In this document: positions 1 to 8,282 of the stretch, piece after piece | Numbering within the stretch: the stretch's first letter is position 1 | How the letters are laid out: every line of letters begins with the position of its first letter | DNA from: Trebonia sp035294225 | Lineage (GTDB): Bacteria; Actinomycetota; Actinomycetes; Streptosporangiales; Streptosporangiaceae | Direction of reading: 5' to 3' | DNA length: 64,000 nt | Assembly: GCA_035294225.1 (NCBI GenBank) | Contig: DATGLH010000026.1 | Span: 1 to 64,000 of the forward strand | Notes under the pieces: generated by a model | Database searches by the model: none | The model's input: only the letters and a program-made list of their open reading frames with translations | What the model was told of the DNA's origin: nothing | Program-made: the position numbers and the translations under genes

Positions 1-1
1 C

Positions 2-286
2 AAGGGACTGATCCGGCGGCACCGGGCGCGGAGGGACCGCCGCGCGGTGCTGGTGTCGATCACCGCGCAGGGCCGCGTGGTGGTGGACCAGGCGACGCTG
101 CGGCGACGGGAGCTGATCACGGCGATCCTCGCCCGGCTGCCCGGGCAGCAGCAGCACAGCGTCGCGGCGGCGCTGCGCGCGTTCGCCGAAGCGGCCGGGG
201 AGATCCCGGACAGCGAGTGGCCGGCCGCGCCGTCCGGCGAGCCGCCCGGGCCGCCGCGGCCAGCGGAGACGGAAGGAGAGTCATGA
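2..286 (+). CDS. MarR-family transcriptional regulator, C-terminal part (5' truncated)
   Basis: Reading frame open from the window edge to a TGA that overlaps the ATG of the next gene. The first visible residues contain the basic wing typical of MarR winged-helix proteins (ARRDRRAVLVSITAQGR). A helical C-terminus follows (residues LLITAILARL-like, then a stretch rich in Ala and Glu), which in this family forms the dimer interface. The recognition helix lies outside the window. MarR proteins are dimeric DNA-binding repressors that respond to small phenolic or oxidant ligands. The 4-bp ATGA overlap with the chloride channel gene suggests co-transcription, so this regulator may control its own operon. 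The ligand cannot be inferred. The tail of about 30 residues is Pro/Gly-rich. Confidence 0.8.
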   Translation, partial: KGLIRRHRARRDRRAVLVSITAQGRVVVDQATLRRRELITAILARLPGQQQHSVAAALRAFAEAAGEIPDSEWPAAPSGEPPGPPRPAETEGES

Positions 287-2319
287 GGGCCGGGACGAGA
301 CAGGCTGCGCCGGCGACCCCCGCGCCGGCGACCCCCGCCGGGCGGGCTGCCGGGTGGCTGCGGGCCGGCCGGGGCGGCCTGTTCCTGCTCGCGCTGGCCG
401 TGGGCGTGGGCTCCGGGCTCGGCGCCGTGGCGTTCCGGTACCTGATCTACCTCTTCACCTGGCTGGCGACCGGGCACGAGGAGTTCGGGCAGGCCGGCCG
501 GGTGGCCAGCGGCCACCTGCCGTGGCTGGGCCCGGCGTTCTACGTGCTGATCCCGGCGGCCGGCGGCCTGCTGTACGGGCCGCTGATCTACCGGTGGGCG
601 CGGGAGGCCCGCGGGCACGGCGTGCCCGAGGTGATGATCGCGGTCGCCGACAATGGCGGCCGGATCCGGCCGCAGGTCAGCGTGGTCAAGGCGCTGGCCT
701 CGGCGCTGTGCATCGGATCCGGCGGGTCGGTGGGCCGGGAAGGCCCGATCGTGCAGATCGGCTCCGCGCTCGCCTCCGCCGTGGGGCAGTGGCTGCGGGC
801 CCCGGAGAACCGGCTGCGGATCCTGGTGGCCTGCGGCGCCGCGGGGGGCATCTCTGCGACGTTCAACGCGCCGGTCACCGGCGTGTTCTTCGGCTTGGAG
901 ATCATCTTGCGCGAGTTCTCCGTCGACGCCCTGTTCACCGTCATGCTCGCGGCGATGATCGCCGACATCACCGCCATCCCGTTCCTCGGCGACAAGCCGT
1001 TCCTGTCCGGCTTCCCGGCCGGGATCGTCCTGCACCATCCGCGCGACTACCTGCTGGTCGCGGTGCTGGCGCTGCTCGCCGCGCTGATGGGACTGGCGTT
1101 CAAGTCGGTGCTGTACCGGGTCGAGGACCTGTGCGACGCGGTGTGGAAGGACCGCCCGGAGTGGGCCAGGCCCGCCATCGGCGGCCCCGTCCTCGGCCTG
1201 CTGCTGCTCGCCCTCCCGCAGCTGTACGGCGTCGGCTACCCGGTCATGTACAAGGCCACCGCCGGCGGGTACGCGCTGTGGTTCCTCATCATCCTCGCGT
1301 TCGGCAAGATCCTCGCGACCAGCCTGTCGATCGGGATCGGCGGGTCCGGCGGCGTCTTCGCGCCGTCGCTGTTCATCGGCGTCATGACCGGCTACGCCTA
1401 CGGCGACATCGTGCACCACGTCTTCGGGGCCGGGGCGGGCCAGCCGGCGCTGTACGCGGTGGTCGCGATGGGCGCGGTGTTCACCGCCGCCGCCCGCGCG
1501 CCGCTGACCTCGCTGGCCAGCGTGGTGGAGATGTCCGGCGACTTCTCCCTGACCCTGCCGGTCATGCTCGCGGTGGCCATCGCCTCGACCGTCTCCCGGG
1601 CGCTGTCCTACGGCACGATCTACACCGCCAAGCTGCTGAGCCGCGGCACCGACATCGACCGCGCCGCGCCGTGGCGGGTGCTCCAGGACCTCAAGATCAC
1701 CGAGGTCATGCGCCCGTTCCAGCCTCCGCTGCCGGTCCAGCCCGACAGCGCGGCGCACCAGGCCAGCACGGCGGCCAGCAGCGCCAACGGGGCCTGCGGG
1801 AGGGCCGCGGCGCCCCGCGGGGCGCCGGACTGGGCGGCCATCGCCGGCCCCGTCACCCGCTCCCACGATCCGCAGGTGCTGTACGGTTCGGAGTCGCTCG
1901 CCCAGGCGCTGCGCCAGCTGGAGGTCTACGGCCGCGACGGGCTGCCGGTGCTGTCCGCCGACGGCCGCCGCGTAGAAGGCTGGGTCACCACCTCCGACGT
2001 GCTGCGCGGCATCGCGCGCCGGATCGGCGCGGCGCGGTCCCCGGCCGCCGTCGCGGCGGCCGGCGGGACGGCGCCCACCCCGCTGCCCGGCTTCCGGACC
2101 GTCGAGATCACCCTCGGCCCCGGCTCCCCCGCGGCCGGGCGCAGGCTCGGCGACGTGCGCTGGCCGGCCGGCAGCACCCCGGTGTCGGTGCTGCGCGGCA
2201 GCGAGCTCAGCCCGCCTGATCCGGCGCTGAGGCTGGCGGCGGGCGACCGCGTCGCCCTGCTTGTCCCGGCGGCCCAGAAGCCTAGACTTCCGGTAACAGA
2301 GGGAGGTGAGCATGGCTGA
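283..2319 (+). CDS. ClC-family chloride channel/transporter with CBS and TrkA-C-like domains
   Basis: A 678-residue integral membrane protein. ClC signatures are present: GHGVPE (selectivity-filter region, Ser of the usual GSGIP replaced by His), GREGP near residue 150 (gating glutamate kept) and GGVFAP near residue 356. The helix carrying the internal proton-glutamate in exchangers reads FFGLEIIL here. The exchanger position (second Glu of EE in ClC-ec1) appears to be Ile, as in channel-type members. After the membrane part come a Pro/Ala linker, a CBS-like segment (about 520-580) and a segment resembling TrkA-C/RCK-C (about 600-665), both cytosolic ligand-sensing modules. Start: ATG at 283 after GGAGAG; longer starts would overlap MarR deeply. 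It overlaps MarR by 4 bp and SCO1 by 8 bp. Whether it is a channel or an H+/Cl- antiporter is inference. Confidence 0.9.
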   Translation: MRAGTRQAAPATPAPATPAGRAAGWLRAGRGGLFLLALAVGVGSGLGAVAFRYLIYLFTWLATGHEEFGQAGRVASGHLPWLGPAFYVLIPAAGGLLYGPLIYRWAREARGHGVPEVMIAVADNGGRIRPQVSVVKALASALCIGSGGSVGREGPIVQIGSALASAVGQWLRAPENRLRILVACGAAGGISATFNAPVTGVFFGLEIILREFSVDALFTVMLAAMIADITAIPFLGDKPFLSGFPAGIVLHHPRDYLLVAVLALLAALMGLAFKSVLYRVEDLCDAVWKDRPEWARPAIGGPVLGLLLLALPQLYGVGYPVMYKATAGGYALWFLIILAFGKILATSLSIGIGGSGGVFAPSLFIGVMTGYAYGDIVHHVFGAGAGQPALYAVVAMGAVFTAAARAPLTSLASVVEMSGDFSLTLPVMLAVAIASTVSRALSYGTIYTAKLLSRGTDIDRAAPWRVLQDLKITEVMRPFQPPLPVQPDSAAHQASTAASSANGACGRAAAPRGAPDWAAIAGPVTRSHDPQVLYGSESLAQALRQLEVYGRDGLPVLSADGRRVEGWVTTSDVLRGIARRIGAARSPAAVAAAGGTAPTPLPGFRTVEITLGPGSPAAGRRLGDVRWPAGSTPVSVLRGSELSPPDPALRLAAGDRVALLVPAAQKPRLPVTEGGEHG

Positions 2320-3046
2320 GGATCGTCGGCGGTGGCGCGGCCGGCTGCTGTTCGGTGCCAGCCTCGCCGCGGCGGTGATCGCCGGCGCGGCGGTCGCGGT
2401 GGTGTTCGCCCTGATCCGCTCCGCCGACGGCAGCCAGCCGCAGCGGCCATCGGGCATCCCGGCCAGCGTCACGGACAGCCAGATCAACCTCATGGGGCTG
2501 TCCCCCGTGCCGTCCGCGCCCGCGCCCGGCTTCACGCTGACCGACCAGCGGGGCCGCACGCTGTCCCTCGCGGACCTGCGCGGGAAGGTCGTGGTCCTTG
2601 AGTTCATGGACCCGCACTGCACGGACATCTGCCCGATCGTCTCCGCCGAGTACGTCGACGCCTACCGAGACCTCGGCAAGGCCGCCGCCAAGGTCGTGTT
2701 CGCCGCCGTCAACGTGAACCAGTACCACGCGGCCGTCTCCGACATGATGGCCTACTCCCGCGAGCACCAGCTCATCACGATCCCCAGCTGGCACTTCTTC
2801 ACCGGCCCGGTGCCGGCTCTGCGCACGGTCTGGGACGACTACGACGTCTCGGTCGAGGCGCCGAATCCCAACGCCGACATCGTCCACACCTCGGTCATCT
2901 ACTTCATCGACCCGAGCGGCCGGGAACGGTTCATCGCCTCGCCCATGGCGGACCACACCCCGGCGGGGGCGTCCTACCTCCCGCCGGGGCAGATCAGCGC
3001 CTGGGGCCAGGGCATCGCCCAGGTCGCGCGGGCCCTCGCCGGCTAG
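2312..3046 (+). CDS. SCO1/SenC-family copper chaperone
   Basis: A 244-residue protein with one N-terminal membrane anchor (residues about 10-35) and an extracytoplasmic thioredoxin-like domain. The copper site of the SCO1 family is visible: CTDIC (CxxxC) near residue 106 and a conserved downstream His in DIVHTSVIYFIDP. Family members deliver copper to the CuA centre of cytochrome c oxidase, or act as thiol-disulfide reductases in its maturation. Start ATG 2312 is chosen because GGAGG lies 5 nt upstream; a GTG 6 nt earlier would put the ribosome site inside the codon. It overlaps the chloride protein gene by 8 bp, so translation is probably coupled. No oxidase genes are in the window. Confidence 0.88.
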   Translation: MAEDRRRWRGRLLFGASLAAAVIAGAAVAVVFALIRSADGSQPQRPSGIPASVTDSQINLMGLSPVPSAPAPGFTLTDQRGRTLSLADLRGKVVVLEFMDPHCTDICPIVSAEYVDAYRDLGKAAAKVVFAAVNVNQYHAAVSDMMAYSREHQLITIPSWHFFTGPVPALRTVWDDYDVSVEAPNPNADIVHTSVIYFIDPSGRERFIASPMADHTPAGASYLPPGQISAWGQGIAQVARALAG

Positions 3047-3059
3047 CGTCCCGCCGGAT

Positions 3060-3079
3060 GGGGCCCTGCGCGGCGCCCC
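3060..3079. terminator. Putative bidirectional terminator between convergent genes
   Basis: The arms GGGGC and GCCCC flank a 10-nt GC-rich loop between the SCO1 stop at 3046 and the convergent transporter gene ending at 3107. There is no T-tract, as is usual for high-GC actinomycetes. The position is the main support. Confidence 0.35.
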
Positions 3080-3106
3080 TTGTCCGAACGGACGGTCGCG
3101 CCTCGC

Positions 3107-4075
3107 TCAGCTCAGCCCTTCTGCCTTGAGGAAGCCGGCCGCGACGGTGGCGTAGTTCGCGTGCTGGGTGATGACCGCGGCGTCCATCTGGAGCAGCGCC
3201 TGGGTGGTCAGCTTGGCCGAGATCGCGTTGAGCGTGGCGATGATCGTGGGGTTCATCGCCGGCTTGTACACCAGCGGGATCACGTTCTGCGCGGCGAAGT
3301 TGAACTTCGGGTCCGCGAGCGGCACCAGCTTGTCGGTGATGATCTGCGGCGTGGTGGTGAACACGTCCGCCGCCTGCACCTTGCCGCTCGTCAGCGCGGC
3401 CAGGGTGATCGGGCCCGACGTGTCCAGCGGGTCGAAGCTCTTGAACACCAGGCCGTAGTTGGCCTTCAGGCCGGACAGCCCGTCAGAGCGGGTCTTGAAC
3501 TCCGGCGGCCCGCCGAACACCATGCCCGCCGCGTACGGCTTCAGGTCCGCGATCGACTTCAGGTGGTACTTCGCCGCGGTCGCCGCGGTCACCGTCACCG
3601 AGTCGCTGTCCTGCGCCGTCGCGGGGTTCAGCACCTCCAGGGTGGAGGGCAGCTTGGCGGCCAGCGCCGCGTCGACCTGCGCGGTGGACTTGGCGGTGCT
3701 CTTCGGGTCCACGGCGACCGTGAGCAGGGTGCCGTTGTACTCGGGAATGATCGAGATCGTGCCCTTTTCGATCTGCGGATAGTAGACCTCGCGGGATCCG
3801 ATGTTGAGCTTCGGGGTGACCTTGATTCCCTTGGCCTGGAGGGCCTGGATGTAGATCTCGGCGAGCAGCTCATTCTCGGGGAAGTTCGCCGAGCCGACGA
3901 CGACGGTACCCGAAGCGCCGCCCTGGGACAGCGGGTTGGAGCTGCTGCTCGCGGCCGAGGCGCCCGGGCTCGCGCCGGCGCCCGGCGACGAGCTGCTGCT
4001 GCTACTGCTGCTGCACGCCGCGACCGCGGCGAGAGCGACGGCCGCGACGGCGGCCAGGCCCGTTCTGGTGCGCAT
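3107..4075 (-). CDS. Osmoprotectant (glycine betaine/choline-type) ABC transporter substrate-binding lipoprotein
   Basis: A 322-residue lipoprotein of the OpuAC/OsmF-like type II binding-protein family. The lipobox VAAC is followed by about ten serines. The mature domain starts with VVVGSANFPENELLAE, a characteristic opening of osmoprotectant binding proteins, and YPQIEKGTISIIPEYNGT is typical of the first lobe. It would capture betaine, choline, carnitine or a related compound at the cell surface and pass it to the two permeases upstream in the operon. Start ATG 4075 has GGAAGG about 8 nt upstream and begins a normal signal peptide. It is the last gene of the operon, 26 bp after the permease stop. 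The ligand-cage aromatics cannot be assigned reliably by eye. Confidence 0.88.
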   Translation of the reverse strand: MRTRTGLAAVAAVALAAVAACSSSSSSSSSPGAGASPGASAASSSSNPLSQGGASGTVVVGSANFPENELLAEIYIQALQAKGIKVTPKLNIGSREVYYPQIEKGTISIIPEYNGTLLTVAVDPKSTAKSTAQVDAALAAKLPSTLEVLNPATAQDSDSVTVTAATAAKYHLKSIADLKPYAAGMVFGGPPEFKTRSDGLSGLKANYGLVFKSFDPLDTSGPITLAALTSGKVQAADVFTTTPQIITDKLVPLADPKFNFAAQNVIPLVYKPAMNPTIIATLNAISAKLTTQALLQMDAAVITQHANYATVAAGFLKAEGLS

Positions 4076-4101
4076 ATGGCTTTTCCTTCCGGACGGGTTT
4101 T

Positions 4102-4779
4102 CTATTCGGCCTTGCCCTGCCTGCGCAGGCCAGCCGGGACGACCAGCCTGGACAGTCCTGCGAAGAAGGCCAGCACGAGGACCGCGAGGATGACGACGAG
4201 CAGCGCGCCGCCGGCCACCGGCCCGTACTGGTAGCTGTCGAGTCCGTCGATGATGAAGCGGCCCAGGCCGCCGAGGCCGATATAGGCGGCGATCGTCGCG
4301 GTGGCCACCACGAAGATCGCCGCGGTACGCAGCCCGACCAGGATCAGCGGCAGCGCGATCGGCACCTCCACGCGCGTCACCTGCTGCCAGGGGGTCATGC
4401 CCGCTCCCGTCGCGGCGTCGCGCACGCCGGGGTCGACCCCGGCCACGCCCTCGTAGGCGTTGACCAGGATCGGCGGGATGGCCAGCACGACCAGCGGCAG
4501 CAGCCAGGTGAGGAACGAGAAGCCGAGGTACACGGCCAGCAGGGTCAGCAGCCCGAGGGTGGGGATGGCCCGCCAGGCGTTGGCCAGGTTGACCACGACC
4601 ACCGCGCCGCGCCCGGTGTGCCCGATCGCGACCCCGGCGGGGATCCCGATCAGCGCGGCGATCAGCAGCGGCAGGGCGCTGTAGCCCAGGTGCGCGAGGA
4701 TCTGCTGCGGGATGCCGCCGGATCCGTGCCAGTTGGCGCTCTGGGTCACCCAGTCCCACGCGTAGCTGAAGAAGCTCAT
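4102..4779 (-). CDS. Osmoprotectant ABC transporter permease
   Basis: A 225-residue permease with about five to six membrane helices and the cytoplasmic EAA-type loop (VRDAATGAGMTPWQQVTRVEVP), the docking site for the ATPase. The length and the start of the core (LPLLIAALIGIPAGVAIGH) match OpuCB/OpuCD-type permeases, which are short and work in pairs. Its ATG overlaps the stop of the preceding permease (ATGA), so the two subunits are probably made in equal amounts. It would form a heterodimer with the gene at 4776-5408. The N-terminal 30 residues (FFSYAWDWVTQSANW) look like the periplasmic/amphipathic lead seen in the family. Confidence 0.88.
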   Translation of the reverse strand: MSFFSYAWDWVTQSANWHGSGGIPQQILAHLGYSALPLLIAALIGIPAGVAIGHTGRGAVVVVNLANAWRAIPTLGLLTLLAVYLGFSFLTWLLPLVVLAIPPILVNAYEGVAGVDPGVRDAATGAGMTPWQQVTRVEVPIALPLILVGLRTAAIFVVATATIAAYIGLGGLGRFIIDGLDSYQYGPVAGGALLVVILAVLVLAFFAGLSRLVVPAGLRRQGKAE

Positions 4780-5408
4780 GACCGCGCCGCCCACGGGGTG
4801 AGCGCCCGGCGCACGCCCGCGAGGATCAGGTCGCAGGCGACGGCGAGGGCGATGATCAGCACCAGGCCGACGTAGATCTCGGTGGGGAAGGACCGCTGCA
4901 GCCCGTCGATGAACAGGTAGCCGAGGCTGGACACGCCGATCAGCTGGCCGATGGTGGCCAGGCTGATGCTCGACACCATGCCGACCCGCAGCCCTCCCAG
5001 GATCACCGGGACCGCCAGCGGCAGCTCGACGGTGACCAGCCGCCGCACCGCGCCGTACCCCATGGCGGTGGCCGCCTGCCGCACGGGTTCGGGGACACCG
5101 CGCAGGCCGGCGACGACGTTCGGCAGGATGACGCACAGCGAGAACAGCGTCAGCGCGACGATCACGTTGGTGTCGGTCAGCCCGAGGGCAGGGATCAGCG
5201 CGATGAACAGCGCGATGGCCGGGATCGCGTAGATCACGCTCACGACGGTCAGCGCCGGCGGGTAGAACCAGCGCCAGCGCGCCGCCACGATCCCGAGCGG
5301 CAGCGAGATGACCAGCCCGAGCAGCGCGGGTACCACGCCGAGGTAGATGTTCTCCCTGGTCAGCTGCCAGATGAGCGCACCGTTGCCGGGAATCCAGGAC
5401 CAGCTCAT
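4776..5408 (-). CDS. Osmoprotectant ABC transporter permease
   Basis: A 210-residue permease, paralogous to the downstream one. Hydrophobic segments start at about residue 20 (VVPALLGLVISLPLGIVAARW). The EAA loop reads VRQAATAMGYGAVRRLVTVELPLAVP. The ATG at 5408 overlaps the ATPase stop (ATGA), and the TGA at its end overlaps the next ATG, so the gene sits between two coupled junctions. Upstream in-frame sequence belongs to a shadow of the ATPase and is excluded. Function: membrane channel half of an osmoprotectant importer. Substrate specificity is set by the binding protein and is not visible here. Confidence 0.88.
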   Translation of the reverse strand: MSWSWIPGNGALIWQLTRENIYLGVVPALLGLVISLPLGIVAARWRWFYPPALTVVSVIYAIPAIALFIALIPALGLTDTNVIVALTLFSLCVILPNVVAGLRGVPEPVRQAATAMGYGAVRRLVTVELPLAVPVILGGLRVGMVSSISLATIGQLIGVSSLGYLFIDGLQRSFPTEIYVGLVLIIALAVACDLILAGVRRALTPWAARS

Positions 5409-6610
5409 GGCGGCGCTCCCGCCTGGCTGCCCGCGGCCTGCCCGGCCGGGGTTCCCGGAGCCGGCGCGGCCGCCGCGCCCGCGCCGGGCGCGACCGCGGC
5501 GGCGTCCGCCGCGGTCCGCTCCTCGGCCACCGCGGCCCGCAGCTGGTCGAACGTCGCCACGCCCACGACCCGGCCGTCGCCGTCCACGCCGATCGCCTGC
5601 CCGGCGGGCGAGAGCACCGCCGCGTCGAGCGCCGCGCGCAGCGATTCGGTGCCCACCGTGAACGTGTGCCCGAACCCGTCGGCCGGCACCTGCCCGAGCG
5701 GCGTGTCGCGGGGCAGCCGGCCGAGCCGTTCCGACGGAACCCAGCCGAGCGGCTTGCCGCCGCTCACGACGAGGATCCACGGCTCGCCGGCGGCCCGCGC
5801 CTCGGCCACGGTCACGCCGGCACCGAGCACGGGCCCGGTGTTCAGCGGCACGCTTGCCGTCGAGAAGAACGACAGCCGCCTGATGCCGCGGTCGAAGCCG
5901 ACGAAGCCGGCGACGTAATCGTCGGCCGGGGCGCCGAGCAGCCGCTCCGGCGTGCCGAACTGCGCGAGCTGGCCGTGCGGCCGGAACAGCGCCACCAGGT
6001 CGCCGACCTTGATGGCCTCCTCGATGTCGTGCGTGACCAGGACGACCGTCTTGCGCAGCTCGGTTTGCAGCGTGATCAGCTGCTCTTGCAGCGAGGCCCG
6101 CACCACCGGGTCGACCGCGCTGAACGGCTCGTCCATCAGCAGCACGGGCGGGTCGGCGGCGAGCGCCCGGGCCACGCCCACCCGCTGCTGCTGCCCGCCG
6201 GACAGCTGGTACGGGTACCGGCGGGCCAGCGCCTGGTCGAGCCCGACAAGGGCCAGCAGCTCCCGCGCCCGCGCCCGCGCCTTCGCGCGCCGCCAGCCGT
6301 TCAGCACCGGGACCGTGGCGATGTTGTCCTCCACGGTCCGGTGCGGGAACAGCCCTGTCTGCTGGATCACGTACCCGATCCCCCGGCGCAGCCGCGCCGG
6401 GTTCTGGTCCCGCACGTCCCTGCCGTCCAGCAGGACCCGGCCCCCGGTCGGCTCGACCAGCCGGTTCACCATCCGCAGCGTGGTGGTCTTCCCGCAGCCG
6501 CTCGGGCCGACGAGCACCACGGTCTTGCCGGCGGGCACCTCAAGGTCGAGGGCGTCGACGGCCACCGTCCCGTCCGGGTACCGCTTCGTCACTCGCTCGA
6601 ACGTGATCAA
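5405..6610 (-). CDS. Osmoprotectant ABC transporter ATP-binding protein with CBS domains
   Basis: A 401-residue ATPase. Walker A GPSGCGKTT (about 37-45), Q-loop, signature LSGGQQQRVG (about 134-143) and Walker B VLLMDEP are intact. The region after residue 250 carries CBS-like segments (LRAALDAAVLSPAGQAIGVDGDGRVVG). In OpuA-type transporters these sense ionic strength and gate transport during osmotic stress. The last 40 residues are an Ala/Pro-rich tail. The start appears to be TTG at 6610 (ITFERVTKRYPDG follows, which is where family members begin). An AGGGG stretch lies about 12 nt upstream. It is the first gene of a four-gene operon (ATPase, permease, permease, binding protein), with all of the first three junctions overlapping. 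Confidence 0.9.
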   Translation of the reverse strand: MITFERVTKRYPDGTVAVDALDLEVPAGKTVVLVGPSGCGKTTTLRMVNRLVEPTGGRVLLDGRDVRDQNPARLRRGIGYVIQQTGLFPHRTVEDNIATVPVLNGWRRAKARARARELLALVGLDQALARRYPYQLSGGQQQRVGVARALAADPPVLLMDEPFSAVDPVVRASLQEQLITLQTELRKTVVLVTHDIEEAIKVGDLVALFRPHGQLAQFGTPERLLGAPADDYVAGFVGFDRGIRRLSFFSTASVPLNTGPVLGAGVTVAEARAAGEPWILVVSGGKPLGWVPSERLGRLPRDTPLGQVPADGFGHTFTVGTESLRAALDAAVLSPAGQAIGVDGDGRVVGVATFDQLRAAVAEERTAADAAAVAPGAGAAAAPAPGTPAGQAAGSQAGAPP

Positions 6611-7496
6611 GCTGCTGCCAGGCCCCTCGTCACTAAGCAGGCAATTCCTGTCGTATTAGTATGAAAGTATCGGAACGGGCGAAGGGGTGCTCGCCAACCC
6701 GCCGGCCCGGGCAAACTCATCCATCCACCTTAACGTTCCGGCGGCCGGCGAACGCGCGCCAGCGGTGCCGTTTACGTAACGGCGCCTCCCGGCCGCGGCG
6801 GCCGGCCGCGCGCCGGGCCAGGCCCGCATGGGAAGCCGCGGACGCTACCCTTCCGCTGCCGGAACGCCAGGGCAGGCGACGCGCACCGGGCCGCCGGGAT
6901 CGACCGCGCCGAACCAGGATGCGCCGAGATGGGGCGGAGCGCCCGGGACGAGGCGCCGCGGACGGGAACGGGCGAGTATCCGGCCGTCCTGGCGGGCCGC
7001 CGGAACTCGGCGCTGCGCAGCGTGAACCGGCCGAGGGGGGCGGGGTCACGGCGGCAACCGCGTTCGGGGAAATCCACAGCAGCGGCGGCCCGGCCCGCGC
7101 CGGCACCCGTGCGCCCGCGTGCGCGGGCGTCAGTGCCGCGGAGAAGCTGACGCGCTCGGCGCCGACGACGAGCGCGCCCCCAGACAGCCGCTCGCCGCCC
7201 AGGTAGACCCGCTGTCGCAGCCCTCCCGCGGTCACCACCCCGGTGACCGGTGGCGAGCAGTGCGGCCGTCGGCCGCATGGTTTCGATGCCGCGCGCTGGT
7301 CAGCGTCGCGGTCATGCCCCCGGTGCCGACGCCTCTTGCTGTTATCATCCTGTCCAGGACCGAGGCCGGCGCTTCCGACGGGGGCCGCATCGGTCTCGCC
7401 GGGGGCTATATCGGTCACGGTGCACGCGGTCCGGAGCTCGGCGCCCGCGCGGACGGCCGCGTCGGCGAGAACCCGCGAGCCGTCCGGGCGGGCCGG
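6611..7496. other. Gene-poor stretch between transporter operon and sortase
   Basis: No gene can be defended in this 886-bp stretch. Near 6640-6670 it is AT-richer and probably holds the promoter of the minus-strand transporter operon. A GCCGTT-TACGT-AACGGC inverted repeat lies at 6767-6783. The stretch contains copy A of a dispersed element (6843-7349). On the minus strand, roughly 7240 down to 7110, about 40 codons show coding-like third-position GC and a plausible peptide (QRVYLGGERLSGGALVVGAE). They have no recognisable family or ribosome site, so this may be a gene remnant. Confidence 0.5.
6843..7349. repeat. Dispersed repeat element, copy A
   Basis: The left end (6843-6890) matches 10011-10058 at 44 of 48 positions, with the shared core GGAACGCCAGGGCAGGCGAC. 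The right end (7325-7349) matches 10167-10191 at 24 of 25 positions and includes the AT-rich word TTGCTGTTATCA. Both end blocks keep order and orientation in the two copies, but the interior is about 434 bp here against 108 bp in copy B. Interiors show no obvious similarity by eye. No transposase or flanking duplication was seen. Confidence 0.7.
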
Positions 7497-8282
7497 TCAG
7501 CCGGACGCGGCTCGCCGCGATCCGGCCAGGGACGCGAACACGACGATGTTGCTCAGGTGATGGCCGGTGCTAGCGTCGAACGCGCCGCCGCACGTGATCA
7601 GGCGCAGCCCCGCGTAGCCGGTGGGGCCGAACACCGTCCGCCACGGCCAGTCGGCCTTCAGGTAGGACCGGACGCCGGTGACCCGGAAGATGGCCATGGT
7701 GCGGTCCGCGAGCGTGACATCGACCGTGTCGCCGGGCTGGAGCGCGTCCAGGCCGTAGAACACGGACGGCCCCCGGTAGGTGTCCACGTGGCCCACGATG
7801 ATCGACGGCCCGATCTGCCCGGGTGTCACCGAGTACTTGTACCAGCCCGCCTCGCTGGGCAGGGCGAAGAGCGGGGGCACCTGCATCGTGCCGTCCGGAT
7901 TCAGCCCCAGATGAAGCAGTCCCGAGTGCACCCCGATAGCCGGGATGTCGAGCCAGACCGGCTCCGAACGTGGCAGCCACGGGCCAGTTGCCGCGGCGCG
8001 CGCCCGGCCGCGGGCAACAGAGCCGATGATGGTGGGCGGGTGGTGCGCCCGGATCGTGACTGGACCGGAGTAACCCGCCGCAGCCAGGGAAGTCGGCCGA
8101 GTCGACTGTGAGACAGGCTGCTGCGCGCTGACGGCCACGCCGGGCATCGCCCCGCCGGCGACCGCGGCCAGCGCGCCGGTCAGCCCCGCGATCCAGCACG
8201 AGATGCCGGTCTTCCTGGTCCTGCGCCTGTGCACTCCTCCAACCCCCGCTCTGGTGATGTTCCGCGAGCGCGCGCGGGGCAT
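7497..8282 (-). CDS. Sortase (class E/F-like) family protein
   Basis: A 261-residue exported protein: basic N-terminus, one hydrophobic segment (about 27-50), then a sortase beta-barrel domain from about residue 105. The catalytic His lies in VGHVDTY and the Cys in LITCGGAFD. The usual order IPAIGVHSGLL...GWYKYSVTPGQ...GHVDTY...TC matches actinobacterial single-copy sortases of class E/F. The family transpeptidase joins sorting-signal proteins to the cell wall. The third catalytic residue, an Arg a few residues after the Cys in many members, is not obvious; the segment reads GHHLSNIVVFA. No LPxTG-type substrate gene is next to it. Start ATG 8282 is a guess because the ribosome site is weak. 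Confidence 0.85.
   Translation of the reverse strand: MPRARSRNITRAGVGGVHRRRTRKTGISCWIAGLTGALAAVAGGAMPGVAVSAQQPVSQSTRPTSLAAAGYSGPVTIRAHHPPTIIGSVARGRARAAATGPWLPRSEPVWLDIPAIGVHSGLLHLGLNPDGTMQVPPLFALPSEAGWYKYSVTPGQIGPSIIVGHVDTYRGPSVFYGLDALQPGDTVDVTLADRTMAIFRVTGVRSYLKADWPWRTVFGPTGYAGLRLITCGGAFDASTGHHLSNIVVFASLAGSRRAASG

Noticed and set aside
3990..4020. CTG/GCT triplet runs after lipoboxes (also at 24318, 49850 and 62670) as unstable microsatellites
   Set aside because: They encode the serine linker common to actinomycete lipoproteins and occur at the same position in four binding-protein genes, so they are explained by protein function.
6717..7418. 233-codon minus-strand frame upstream of the osmoprotectant operon
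   Set aside because: It runs through both ends of repeat element copy A, is Arg/Pro/Gly-rich, and only a patch of about 40 codons looks coding. It is not a supportable gene.
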